From Rhizobium grahamii (GTDB lineage: Bacteria; Pseudomonadota; Alphaproteobacteria; Rhizobiales; Rhizobiaceae): a stretch of DNA of 64,000 bases. Below, in pieces: positions 9,492-17,599 of this stretch. The stretch covers positions 2,634,501 to 2,698,500 of the forward strand of contig NZ_CP043498.1 in the NCBI RefSeq assembly GCF_009498215.1. The letters run 5' to 3'. The position numbers were made by a program, and so were the translations under genes. Numbering within the stretch: the stretch's first letter is position 1; each line of letters begins with the position of its first letter. Under the pieces are notes generated by a model, which did not search any database, had not been told where the DNA came from, and saw only the letters and a program-made list of their open reading frames with translations.

Positions 9492-10380
9492 AGGTATTGG
9501 TATCGGGGGAACAGGTCTCGTCGGACGGTATATCGTCGAAGAACTGCTCGCCGCCGGCTATACCGTGATCATCGGCGGGCGCCATGCTCCCCTGCCCCGC
9601 TTCTTTTCAAGACCGGTCGAATTTGCCCCGCTGTCACTCGATCCCGCGCATGACCATATCGAAGCCTTCGACGACGCCTATTTCTTCGTCCACGCCGCCC
9701 TCCATCATCTGCCCGGGAAATACCGTGGCGGCGAAGGCAATGATCCCGAGGCGTTCAAGCGCTTCAATCTCGACGGCAGCGTCCGGCTTTTCGAGGCGGC
9801 CAAACGCGCCGGCACGCGCCGTTGCATCTTCATCTCCAGCCGCGCCGCCTATGGCGAGCATGCTCCCGGCACCGTGCTGAAGGAAGGCATGCCCGACAAG
9901 CCGGAAACCCTCTACGGCCAGGTCAAGCTGGATGCCGAGCGCAGCCTGGCACATCTGGCCGCCCCCGGTTTTGCAACAGCCAGCCTCAGGCTGACAGGCG
10001 TCTATGGCGATCTTCGGCCCAACAAATGGGACAGGCTGATCGAGGACTATCTCAACGGCCGCGCCCTCCCCTCGCGGGTTGGAACCGAAGTCCACGGCAA
10101 GGACGTCGGCAAGGCGGTGCGCGTGATGCTGGAGGCCGAAACGGGGCGGATATCGGGAGAAACGTTCAACGTTTCCGACCTCACCCTCGACACGTGGGAC
10201 ATACTCGAACACATTCGCTGGGAACGCGACTGCCTGAACAGGCTGCCGCTTCCGGCCGACAAATCGCAGCTCACACCGATGGACACGACGAAAATCCGCG
10301 CCCTTGGATGGGTGCCCGGCGGCATGCCGCTGTTCGAGCAGACCATCCATGCGCTGGCCACGGACAACGGAGGCGTGTGA
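9488..10380 (+). CDS. sqdC: SqdC-like NAD-dependent epimerase/reductase, apparent single-base frameshift near the start
   Basis: Third gene of the sulfolipid cluster, an extended-SDR protein of 297 aa if the reading frame is repaired. The expected ATG at 9488 overlaps the sqdD stop (ATGA) and reads MKVLVSG, but then leaves frame. After the G run at 9505-9509 the correct frame carries GGTGLVGRYIVEELL, the NAD-binding motif. Five Gs are present where six would keep MKVLVSGGTGLVG intact. Without the repair, the downstream frame has no ATG closer than 9424, deep inside sqdD. The rest is intact, including SRAAYGEH and Y-G-Q-V-K (Y-x-x-x-K). Confidence 0.82.
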
Positions 10381-10446
10381 CGCCGCACAGGCCCGCGCAA
10401 GCCTGAGGTTGCAGACTAACCCGGATAGTGCAATCCGGGGGATAGT

Positions 10447-11196
10447 ATGCAAGTCGGCTCCACTTCGGCGCTCAATATTCTGCGCAACGCCTATTCGGCA
10501 GACAACCTCAATGCGTCCACGGACAGCGCAAGTAGCGCGCGCCTGAAGATATTGCAGACCTCCGCGAAAGCCTTGCAGACGCTGCGTGATAGCATGACGA
10601 CCTCGGCTGAAGCGACAAAGGCCCGCGCTGCCCGCAAACTGGAAGAAGCCAAGCAGCAGCTGGAAATGCTGAAAAGCGGTGGCTTTCCGCCGGAAGTGGT
10701 CGCCCGCCTTGCGGCCGAACTCGCACACAAGATCAGCGCCGCAGCTGCGGAATTTGCCTCCGCCGTTGCCGCCAGTGCAACGAGCGCAGCATCTGCCGCC
10801 AACAGCGCTGCAGCCGTTGCCGATACCGGCGCGAGCGCTGCTGCCGATGCTGCCGGCGCTGCCGCAGATCAATCAGCCGCGTCGGCAACCGAAGCATCGT
10901 TCGATGCCTCCGACGCCAGTACGGAGCAGACCGACGAGCCGGATGGCGCCACTGCCGCGCGCAACGCCTACCAGAGCGTGGTCGAAGACGGGAAACAGGC
11001 GACGTCGGGCATATCCGCCGAAGATCGCAAGACGATGGAAGAGTTCAAATCCGTCCTGCAGGAGGTCCGCCAGCTGATGGACAAGGCGATGCGTGAACTG
11101 CGCGCCCGCAATGGCCAGCAGGGATCAGGCGCGGACGCCTATCAGCTTGACGCACAAGTCGGAGCTTCGGCGATACCCACCAGCATCACAATCTAA
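10447..11196 (+). CDS. Hypothetical Ala-rich coiled-coil protein
   Basis: I do not recognise a family. The 249-aa product has no signal peptide or membrane helix. An N-terminal helical stretch (residues 25-85, Ala/Lys/Glu/Gln-rich, likely coiled coil) leads to a low-complexity Ala/Ser region (about 95-160). An acidic linker follows, then a second helical region ending in EFKSVLQEVRQLMDKAMREL. ATG 10447 follows GGGGGAT. It lies 66 bp after sqdC on the same strand and may be cotranscribed with the sqd genes. The helix/Ala-rich layout resembles surface or flagellum-associated small rhizobial proteins only superficially. Confidence 0.7.
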   Translation: MQVGSTSALNILRNAYSADNLNASTDSASSARLKILQTSAKALQTLRDSMTTSAEATKARAARKLEEAKQQLEMLKSGGFPPEVVARLAAELAHKISAAAAEFASAVAASATSAASAANSAAAVADTGASAAADAAGAAADQSAASATEASFDASDASTEQTDEPDGATAARNAYQSVVEDGKQATSGISAEDRKTMEEFKSVLQEVRQLMDKAMRELRARNGQQGSGADAYQLDAQVGASAIPTSITI

Positions 11197-11292
11197 GCCG
11201 CGAGACCCGGACAAGCCGGCCAACGTCGCATTGTTGCGTTGAAATGATCGGCGAGACCGCTATCGTCAGCTGGAAAAACGGCGCGGTGGAGC

Positions 11293-11880
11293 ATGACCCC
11301 AAAGGAACTGAAAGCTGAAATGCGCAGCTGCCGGCTTGCGCTGCGCGACGCCATCCCGGAGGAAACCCGGATCGAGATGAGCCTTGCCATGGCCGAGCAC
11401 GCCGGCGAGGCGGTGGCGTTCGAGCCTGGAACCGTCGTCTCCGGTTTCCTGCCGATCCGCTCGGAAGCCGACATCCGCCCACTGATGGCGCGCTTCCAGG
11501 CACGAGGCGCCAGGCTTTGCGTGCCTGCCATCCTCGACAAGCAGACGATCGTCTTTCGCGAACTCGTGCGCGGCGCCCCGCTTGTCAGCACCGGCTTCGG
11601 CACCTCGGGACCACCTGACGATGCCGCCGTCCTTGACCCTGACATCATGCTGGTACCGCTCTCTGCATTTGACAATCGCGGCCATCGCATCGGCTACGGC
11701 GCCGGCTATTACGACCGCGCCATCGAGCGTTTGAAGCAAAAAGGCCTGCATCCCAAGCTGATCGGCATTGCATTCGACTGCCAGGAAGTGGCACATGTGC
11801 CCGATGAGCCCCACGACGTCAGCCTGGACGCCATCCTGACAGAAAGCGGGCTGCGCTTTTTTGCCTATTGGATTGGATAG
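11293..11880 (+). CDS. 5-formyltetrahydrofolate cyclo-ligase
   Basis: Converts 5-formyl-THF to 5,10-methenyl-THF with ATP (YgfA/5-FCL family), 195 aa. The family signature PLSAFDNRGHRIGYGAGYYDR near the C-terminal third carries the ATP/substrate-binding G-x-G-x-G-Y-Y-D segment, and basic N-terminal KAEMRSCR matches the phosphate-binding end. In many bacteria this gene lies immediately downstream of 6S RNA and zapA. Here those two sit 20 kb away on the opposite strand (31.9-32.5 kb). The next gene starts 2 bp after the stop, so the two are cotranscribed. Confidence 0.94.
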   Translation: MTPKELKAEMRSCRLALRDAIPEETRIEMSLAMAEHAGEAVAFEPGTVVSGFLPIRSEADIRPLMARFQARGARLCVPAILDKQTIVFRELVRGAPLVSTGFGTSGPPDDAAVLDPDIMLVPLSAFDNRGHRIGYGAGYYDRAIERLKQKGLHPKLIGIAFDCQEVAHVPDEPHDVSLDAILTESGLRFFAYWIG

Positions 11881-11882
11881 CA

Positions 11883-12707
11883 ATGCGACTGCTTTTTCTG
11901 GGTGACATGGTCGGTAAGACCGGACGCACCGCCGTCTGGAACCGCCTCCCCGGCCTGATTTCCGACCTGAAGCTCGATTTCGTCGTCGTCAACGGCGAGA
12001 ATGCTGCCGGCGGCTTTGGCATCACCGAGGATATCTTCCTCGAGACGATCAACGCAGGCGCCGATGTCGTCACGACAGGCAACCACGTCTGGGACCAGAA
12101 GGAAGCCGTCGCCTTTGCCGGGCGTCACGACCAGTTCCTGCGGCCGGCCAATTACCCGCAAGGCACGCCGGGTCGTGGCTCGGGGCTCTTTTATGCGCGC
12201 AACGGCGCACGCGTGCTGGTCGCCAATGTCATGGGTCGCGTTTTCATGCACCCCGAACTCGATGACCCCTTCAAGTCGGCCGAAGCGATCCTCGATGCCT
12301 GCCCGCTCAAGGAGCAGGCGGACGCGATCATCTTCGACTTCCACGCCGAAGCGACCAGCGAGAAGCAGTGCTTCGGCCACTTCGTCGACGGTCGCGCCAG
12401 CTTCGTCGTCGGCACGCACACCCACGTCCCGACGGCCGATCATCAGATCCTGAACGGCGGCACCGCCTACCTGTCGGATGCCGGCATGTGCGGCGACTAC
12501 GACAGTTCGCTTGGCATGGACAAGGAAGAGCCGCTGAACCGGTTCATCTCCAAGATGCCGAAGGGGCGCATGGAAGCAGCGACCGGCCCCGCCACCATCT
12601 GCGGCGTCGGCGTCGAGATCTCGGATGCGACCGGGCTCGCCGAAAAGATCGCTCCACTCAGGCTCGGTCCCCGTCTTGCCGAGACGATTCCGGAGTTCTG
12701 GCGCTAG
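11883..12707 (+). CDS. YmdB-family metallophosphodiesterase (TIGR00282)
   Basis: Calcineurin-like metallophosphoesterase of the YmdB type, 274 aa. The N-terminal metal motif LFLGDMVGKTGR, the NGENAAGGFGIT segment, TGNHVWDQKE (GNH motif) and THTHVPTADHQIL supply the expected Asp/Asn/His ligands of a dinuclear centre. YmdB of Bacillus has cyclic-nucleotide phosphodiesterase activity; the substrate here is not known. The ATG at 11883 is preferred to an in-frame start at 11868 that would overlap the 5-FCL gene. It forms a two-gene unit with 5-FCL, a pairing common in rhizobia. Confidence 0.92.
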   Translation: MRLLFLGDMVGKTGRTAVWNRLPGLISDLKLDFVVVNGENAAGGFGITEDIFLETINAGADVVTTGNHVWDQKEAVAFAGRHDQFLRPANYPQGTPGRGSGLFYARNGARVLVANVMGRVFMHPELDDPFKSAEAILDACPLKEQADAIIFDFHAEATSEKQCFGHFVDGRASFVVGTHTHVPTADHQILNGGTAYLSDAGMCGDYDSSLGMDKEEPLNRFISKMPKGRMEAATGPATICGVGVEISDATGLAEKIAPLRLGPRLAETIPEFWR

Positions 12708-12808
12708 CGCCTTCCATGACGCAAAAGTGAGCAGCGGCCCCGGCCTTTCAACTGGACCGCTGCGTTACCTTGCCGCATCCTTCGCACGCACCCGCTGGAG
12801 GAAGTGGC

Positions 12809-13645
12809 ATGAAGCCGCGTTTTCTTGTCTTCGCAATTGCCTGCGTGACGCTGCTCATCGCCACGGAGGCGACTGTCGCTCAGCAGGAGCGAAAGGCCAC
12901 CAGCCAGTGCCAGGCTGTTGCTCAGTCCATCCCTCACGCGACCTACGCGAACTTTTCCGGCACCACGTCGGTTATCGACGCGACAGCGACCGAAGAAACG
13001 GTCGCGTTGACCTACATCGGACATTCCACCTTTCTCATCGAGACACCCGGCGGCGTGACGATCGCTACGGACTATAGCGGATGGTACACGCCGCCGCGCC
13101 TGCCGATGGTCGTCACCATGAACCGTGCTCACTCCTCGCATTATACACTGACGCCGGATTCAAGCATTCAGCATGTGCTGCACGGATGGAGCGACGTCCC
13201 CGGCGAGAAGGCGAAAATCGATCTGGTCGTTGGTGACACTTACATTCGCAACGTCACGACCGATATCCGCGGCGATTTCGGCGCTCCGCAGACCGACGGC
13301 AACTCGATCTTCATTTTCGAGGTCGCAGGCCTCTGTATCGGCCATCTCGGGCATTTGCACTACGAACTGACGCCTTCGCATTACGCCGAGATCGGGAGGT
13401 TGGATGTCGTCATGGTTCCGGTTGATGGCGGTCTGACGATGGGCGCCGACAGCATGAGCCGCGTCATCAAGAGGCTCCGCGCATCGCTGATCCTGCCGAT
13501 GCATCAACCCCGACCGCTGCAGAGTTTTCTTTCGATGTTCGGTCCCGACTTCGACATCAGCTACGCCCCGACCAATACGATCACCGTGTCATTGCGGACA
13601 TTGCCAAAGAAGCCTCTGATCTACGTGGCGAAAGGCATGCAGTGA
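12809..13645 (+). CDS. Exported MBL-fold (UlaG-like) protein
   Basis: Metallo-beta-lactamase-fold protein of 278 aa from ATG 12809, which has GGAGGAAG upstream. A Sec signal peptide (about residues 1-25, ending A-x-A-Q-Q) precedes a domain opening TYIGHSTFLIETPGGVTIATDY, a classic UlaG-like start. The usual H-x-H-x-D-H metal motif is replaced by NRAHSSHYT, which keeps two histidines, and GHLGHLH and LPMHQP supply later histidines. Metal binding is therefore plausible but altered. Export of an MBL hydrolase is uncommon. The substrate is unknown. Confidence 0.82.
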   Translation: MKPRFLVFAIACVTLLIATEATVAQQERKATSQCQAVAQSIPHATYANFSGTTSVIDATATEETVALTYIGHSTFLIETPGGVTIATDYSGWYTPPRLPMVVTMNRAHSSHYTLTPDSSIQHVLHGWSDVPGEKAKIDLVVGDTYIRNVTTDIRGDFGAPQTDGNSIFIFEVAGLCIGHLGHLHYELTPSHYAEIGRLDVVMVPVDGGLTMGADSMSRVIKRLRASLILPMHQPRPLQSFLSMFGPDFDISYAPTNTITVSLRTLPKKPLIYVAKGMQ

Positions 13646-13647
13646 AA

Positions 13648-13670
13648 GACCCGGTCATGCCGGGTCAATC
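13648..13670. terminator. Hairpin between convergent genes
   Basis: GACCCGG-TCATG-CCGGGTC forms a 7-bp GC-rich stem in the 30-bp gap between the convergent MBL-fold and stress-protein genes. T-runs are short on both sides (TTTC on the minus strand), so it is likely a modest bidirectional terminator. Confidence 0.55.
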
Positions 13671-13675
13671 TGTGT

Positions 13676-14179
13676 TCAGGCAAACTGCAGATGCTGGCGG
13701 ATACCGACATCAGGCATCTTGTCGTCGTCGAGATTTGCTTTGGCAATCTCCCAGCCAAACTTGAGCTTGCTGCCGGTCGAGACCCAGATATCGGCATCGT
13801 CGACATGCATCGCCAGCATCGTCAGATTGGGATCCTTCTTGCCGTCCTCGTACCAGGCCGCGACAACAGAGTTCCAGTATTCATCGATCTTCGCAGGATC
13901 TGGCCGGACCTCGATCATCCCTGCCAGGCAAGCATGATAGTCATGGTTCTTGCCCACCACGCAAAAATGCGCCCTCGTGCCAGGCTTGATGGAGCGGGCG
14001 ATGTCTGCATCGGACTTGGTATAGAACCAGATGGTGTTGGTCTTCGGATCGGCGTGCGGTGCCATCGGCTGCATGTGCATGTCTACTCCATCGACACCAA
14101 GCATTCCCGCGTGGATGTCGTTCACCTGATCCCAAAGCTGACGTGCCGGGTGTTCGCGCGCCTCGTTGAAACTAGCCAT
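13676..14179 (-). CDS. Pyridoxamine 5'-phosphate oxidase-family (general stress) protein
   Basis: FMN-binding split-barrel protein of 167 aa, of the general-stress-protein-26 type. Features include an N-terminal helix (RQLWDQVNDIHAGML), the beta strands around TIWFYTKSDADIARSI, and the C-terminal WVSTGSKLKFGWEIAKANL typical of this subfamily. ATG 14179 has GGAAGGA upstream. It is divergent from yebC (174-bp gap) and convergent with the MBL gene. The role in stress resistance is family knowledge; the substrate is unknown. Confidence 0.9.
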   Translation of the reverse strand: MASFNEAREHPARQLWDQVNDIHAGMLGVDGVDMHMQPMAPHADPKTNTIWFYTKSDADIARSIKPGTRAHFCVVGKNHDYHACLAGMIEVRPDPAKIDEYWNSVVAAWYEDGKKDPNLTMLAMHVDDADIWVSTGSKLKFGWEIAKANLDDDKMPDVGIRQHLQFA

Positions 14180-14353
14180 AGCACTTCCTTCCGTTTCGAG
14201 GGTCCGTGCTTTGAAACGTCAGCTTCCGGGCTTTGTTCCCTAATTCCGGACGCAGCGCCAACAGGCCAAACCAAGCCGTTTTCCCTTGAATGCGCCCCGT
14301 TTCGCTCTTATAAGGCGGCCCATTCCTAACAATAAGACGTGAACAGGGGTGCC

Positions 14354-15100
14354 ATGGCTGGCCATTCACAGTTTAAAAACATCATGCATCGCAAAGGCCG
14401 TCAGGATGCCGTGCGATCGAAAATGTTCTCCAAGCTCGCGCGCGAAATAACCGTTGCCGCCAAGGCCGGTCTTCCCGACCCGACCATGAATGCCCGCCTG
14501 CGTCTGGCGATCCAGAACGCCAAGGCTCAGTCCATGCCGAAGGACAACATCGACCGCGCCATCAAGAAGGCAGCCGGCGCTGACGGCGAGAACTACGATG
14601 AAGTGCGCTACGAAGGCTACGGCCCGGGCGGCACCGCGATCATCGTCGAGGCTCTGACCGACAACCGCAACCGCACCGCATCGAACGTTCGCTCGATCTT
14701 CACGAAGGCCGGCGGCGCACTCGGCGAAACCGGTTCGGTTTCCTTCTCCTTCGACCACGTTGGCGAAATCACCTACAAGCTCTCCGCCGGCGACGCCGAC
14801 AAGGTCATGGAAGCTGCGATCGAAGCTGGTGCCGACGACGTCGAGACCGACGAGGAAGGCCACTACATCACGACCGGCTTCGAGTCCCTCGGCGAGGTCG
14901 CAAAGGCCCTCGAAAGCTCGCTCGGCGAAGCTGAAACCGTCAAGGCCGTCTGGCGCGCCCAGAACAATGTGCCGGTCGACGAAGAACGTGCCCAGTCGCT
15001 GCTGAAGCTCATCGACAGCCTTGAAGACGATGACGACGTCCAGAACGTCTACTCGAACTTCGAAGTCGATGAAGAAGTCCTGGCCAAGCTTTCGGCCTGA
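14354..15100 (+). CDS. yebC: YebC/PmpR-family protein (TACO1 type)
   Basis: Conserved 248-aa protein starting [15 protein letters not shown], the hallmark YebC N-terminus. Members act as transcriptional regulators or, as shown for several bacteria and mitochondria, help ribosomes translate proline stretches. The family motif YEGYGPGG and the acidic C-terminal domain are intact. An in-frame start 15 bases upstream (14339) is less likely than the ATG at 14354. YebC commonly lies just upstream of ruvC; here an IalB-like, an SH3, an LLM oxidoreductase and a chemoreceptor gene stand between them. Confidence 0.96.
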   Translation: MAGHSQFKNIMHRKGRQDAVRSKMFSKLAREITVAAKAGLPDPTMNARLRLAIQNAKAQSMPKDNIDRAIKKAAGADGENYDEVRYEGYGPGGTAIIVEALTDNRNRTASNVRSIFTKAGGALGETGSVSFSFDHVGEITYKLSAGDADKVMEAAIEAGADDVETDEEGHYITTGFESLGEVAKALESSLGEAETVKAVWRAQNNVPVDEERAQSLLKLIDSLEDDDDVQNVYSNFEVDEEVLAKLSA

Positions 15101-15125
15101 TCGTTTCTTCGATTTTTGTTTCCAG

Positions 15126-15155
15126 ACCGGCCGCAGCGATGCGGCCGGTTTTTTG
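15126..15155 (+). terminator. Rho-independent terminator of yebC
   Basis: CCGGCCGC-AGCGAT-GCGGCCGG followed by TTTTTTG, 26 bp after the yebC stop. An 8-bp GC stem with a six-T tail. Confidence 0.9.
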
Positions 15156-15332
15156 TTATCCACAGCCACCTTAAAGCATGACTTCACATAGCACTGCCAC
15201 GCGATAACACGTCCGTGATCCGCACTGTCGCGTTAAGACCCCGGTAACCCTGCCCGCCTTGAATGCCCCGCATTCGCTCCAGCCGGTCTGTCTCAAGACC
15301 AGCGTCTCTCACACTCTCGGCGGGGAAATGCC

Positions 15333-15830
15333 ATGAAAAGAACAGCCATCCTCTCATTCTGCCTGGCGCTATCAAGTGCCGTTGCGGCACATGCACAACC
15401 GACAATGATCAAGAAGTTCGATGATTGGGGTGTCTATTCCTACAGCCGCGAAGGCAGGACGGTCTGCTATCTTCTGACGGTCCCAAAGACGGCGCAGCCT
15501 GCAGGCGTCGATCACGGGCGCAACTTCTTCGTGATCGGCAAGGCGCCCGGCAAGCTCACGGCTTACGAGCCGCAAGCGATCATGGGTTACGATCTCAAAC
15601 CGGGATCGCGCGGTCAGATCCAGATCGGCGATCGAACCTTTGCAATGTTCGCCAAAGGCAAGTCCGCCTGGGTGCTCGAGGAATCGAAGGAGTCTGACGT
15701 CATTGAAGCCATGCGCTCCGGCAGCGACATGACGATCGCTGTTGTTTCCAACCGCGGCACGCAAACGAGTTACACATATTCGCTGAGCGGGGTGACGGCA
15801 GCCCTGAAGCAGATGTCGCAATGCAAGTGA
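15333..15830 (+). CDS. Invasion-associated locus B (IalB) family protein
   Basis: Secreted or periplasmic protein of 165 aa. A signal peptide (about residues 1-21, A-H-A-Q cleavage) is followed by the IalB core: FDDWGVYSYSREGRTVCYLLT at the N-terminal end, GHGRNFFV-like and later DMTIAVVSNRGTQTSYTYSLSG. The family is named from Bartonella IalB but is widespread in rhizobia, where its role is poorly defined. ATG 15333 follows GGCGGGGAAA. Its 3' end overlaps the next gene by 10 bp, so the two are coupled. Confidence 0.88.
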   Translation: MKRTAILSFCLALSSAVAAHAQPTMIKKFDDWGVYSYSREGRTVCYLLTVPKTAQPAGVDHGRNFFVIGKAPGKLTAYEPQAIMGYDLKPGSRGQIQIGDRTFAMFAKGKSAWVLEESKESDVIEAMRSGSDMTIAVVSNRGTQTSYTYSLSGVTAALKQMSQCK

Positions 15831-16414
15831 GCATTCGCTGCTTGCCTTACCGCAGCATCCGGCGGCGCCTTTGCGCGGCCATGGGACTGCTCGCCGCCGC
15901 CACCACCTGCCTCGCCTTCGCTCACCGACCGCTCACTGCCGCGCCCATGCCGCAGGTGGACGTGGATGGCGCCAAGGGTCGCGAAACCGGCCTTCCAGTC
16001 CCCCGTTTCGTTTCGGTGAAATCGAGAGAGGCGCGACTACGGATAGGGCCATCACTCGATTACGGCACGCAATGGATCTACACGGTCCCCGGCTTGCCGA
16101 TGGAAATCCTCGCGGAATATGGCAACTGGCGACAGGTCCGGGACTGCGACGGCGTTTCCGGCTGGATGCACAAGGCGCTTCTGTCGAGCAAGCGCACGGC
16201 CGTTGTCGGGCCTTGGCTTGCTTCGACGGTTTCGCTCCGCGAAACACCGAAATCCGATGCGAGGGTTGTCGCAAAACTGGAGGCCCGCGTAAGGCTCTCC
16301 GTACATGGTTGCGACGGCATCTGGTGCAACGTCGATGTGACAGGGCATGAGATCGACGGCTTCATCAGGCAATCGGCCCTCTGGGGCGTCTATCCGAACG
16401 AGAGTATCCGCTAG
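15821..16414 (+). CDS. Exported protein with two bacterial SH3 domains
   Basis: 197-aa protein with a basic, hydrophobic N-terminus (residues 10-41, probable signal or anchor) and two SH3-like repeats. The first runs around SREARLRIGPSLDYGTQWIY to GWMHKALLS (residues 68-125). The second is WLASTVSLRETPKSDARVVAKLEA to the end. Such domains usually bind cell-wall peptides. It overlaps the IalB-like gene by 10 bp in another frame, so the pair probably works together at the envelope. Confidence 0.85.
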   Translation: MQVSIRCLPYRSIRRRLCAAMGLLAAATTCLAFAHRPLTAAPMPQVDVDGAKGRETGLPVPRFVSVKSREARLRIGPSLDYGTQWIYTVPGLPMEILAEYGNWRQVRDCDGVSGWMHKALLSSKRTAVVGPWLASTVSLRETPKSDARVVAKLEARVRLSVHGCDGIWCNVDVTGHEIDGFIRQSALWGVYPNESIR

Positions 16415-16477
16415 GTACCGGGAAGCTGAGCGCCGTGATCGACAGACCACGGCGACCACTCGGCCGTCTGGTCGTTC

Positions 16478-17479
16478 CTAGGCGGCCGCGCGCAGAAAAT
16501 TGCCGAGGCCCGCGAACAATTCGACAGACTTCAGCCGAGCCTCGATGTCGTGGATAGGCATGGAGATGATCACCTCGTCCGCCTGCGTGTCGCGGATGAA
16601 TTCCGACAGCTTAGCCTCGGCGGTCTTCTGCGAGCCGACGACCGCATAGCGAAGCGTATGCTCGACGGTCATCTTCTCCATCGGCGACCAGAAGCTTTCC
16701 ATGTCCTCGACCGGCCGTGGGAATTGCCCGCGCACATTACGGCGGAGATTGACGAACTGCTGCTGCGCCGAGGTGAAATGATACTGCGCCTCCTCATCCG
16801 TATCGGCGACCGATCCCATGACGCCGACCATGGCGTAAGGCTTGTCGAGCACGGCGGAAGGCTTGAAGCGGTCGCGGTAGATATCGAGCGCGTCGAGCAG
16901 CGAGTCCGGCGCGAAATGCGATGCGAACGCATAGGGCAACCCCAGCATCGCGGCGAGCTGCGCACTGTAGAGGCTGGACCCGAGAAGCCAGATCGGTACG
17001 TTCGTGTTCATGCCGGGGACGGCGAGAATGGCCTGGTTTTCGATCGGCGCACCGAGCAATTGCTGCAGTTCCACGACGTCATTCGGGAAGCTTTGCGCTC
17101 CGGCATCGAGATTGCGCCTCAGCGCCTGCGCCGTGCGCATGTCCGTGCCGGGCGCCCTGCCGAGGCCGAGGTCGACACGCCCCGGGAACAACGCTTCGAG
17201 GGTGCCGAACTGCTCGGCAATGACAAGCGGCGAATGGTTCGGCAGCATGATACCGCCCGAGCCGATGCGGATTCGCTTGGTCGCAGCCCCGACATACCCG
17301 ATGACGACAGCGGTTGCGGCGCTGGCGATCCCCGGCATTCCGTGATGCTCGGCCAGCCAGAAGCGCTTGTATCCGAACTCTTCCGCTTTCTGCGCCATTC
17401 GCGCGGAACTCTCGAGAGACTGGCGAACCGTGCTGCCATCCGGAACGGGAGAGAGATCGAGGATCGAAAACGGAACCAT
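16478..17479 (-). CDS. LLM-class flavin-dependent oxidoreductase (luciferase-like, MsnO8 type)
   Basis: Bacterial-luciferase-like monooxygenase of 333 aa. It opens [16 protein letters not shown] and contains [20 protein letters not shown], the subfamily signature with paired histidines. [27 protein letters not shown] and GLGRAPGTD complete the flavin site. It uses reduced FMN supplied by another enzyme; the substrate is unknown. It lies alone on the minus strand, convergent to the SH3 gene, and is preceded by the terminator of the neighbouring chemoreceptor gene. Confidence 0.93.
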   Translation of the reverse strand: MVPFSILDLSPVPDGSTVRQSLESSARMAQKAEEFGYKRFWLAEHHGMPGIASAATAVVIGYVGAATKRIRIGSGGIMLPNHSPLVIAEQFGTLEALFPGRVDLGLGRAPGTDMRTAQALRRNLDAGAQSFPNDVVELQQLLGAPIENQAILAVPGMNTNVPIWLLGSSLYSAQLAAMLGLPYAFASHFAPDSLLDALDIYRDRFKPSAVLDKPYAMVGVMGSVADTDEEAQYHFTSAQQQFVNLRRNVRGQFPRPVEDMESFWSPMEKMTVEHTLRYAVVGSQKTAEAKLSEFIRDTQADEVIISMPIHDIEARLKSVELFAGLGNFLRAAA

Positions 17480-17552
17480 GGCAAAAGCCCACCTGTAGTT
17501 TCAAAGACAGGTCTATGTAGGTGGCGGTCGCCTGCTTTCCAAACCCGCGACA

Positions 17553-17580
17553 TGAAAAAGGGCCGTCGCCGGCCCTTCTT
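17553..17580 (-). terminator. Rho-independent terminator of chemoreceptor gene
   Basis: On the minus strand, GGGCCG-GCGA-CGGCCC is followed by TTTTTC, about 20 bp after the stop of the chemoreceptor gene at 17600. It separates that gene from the LLM oxidoreductase gene. Confidence 0.85.
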
Positions 17581-17599
17581 CTCAGGTCTTCTCCAAGGC

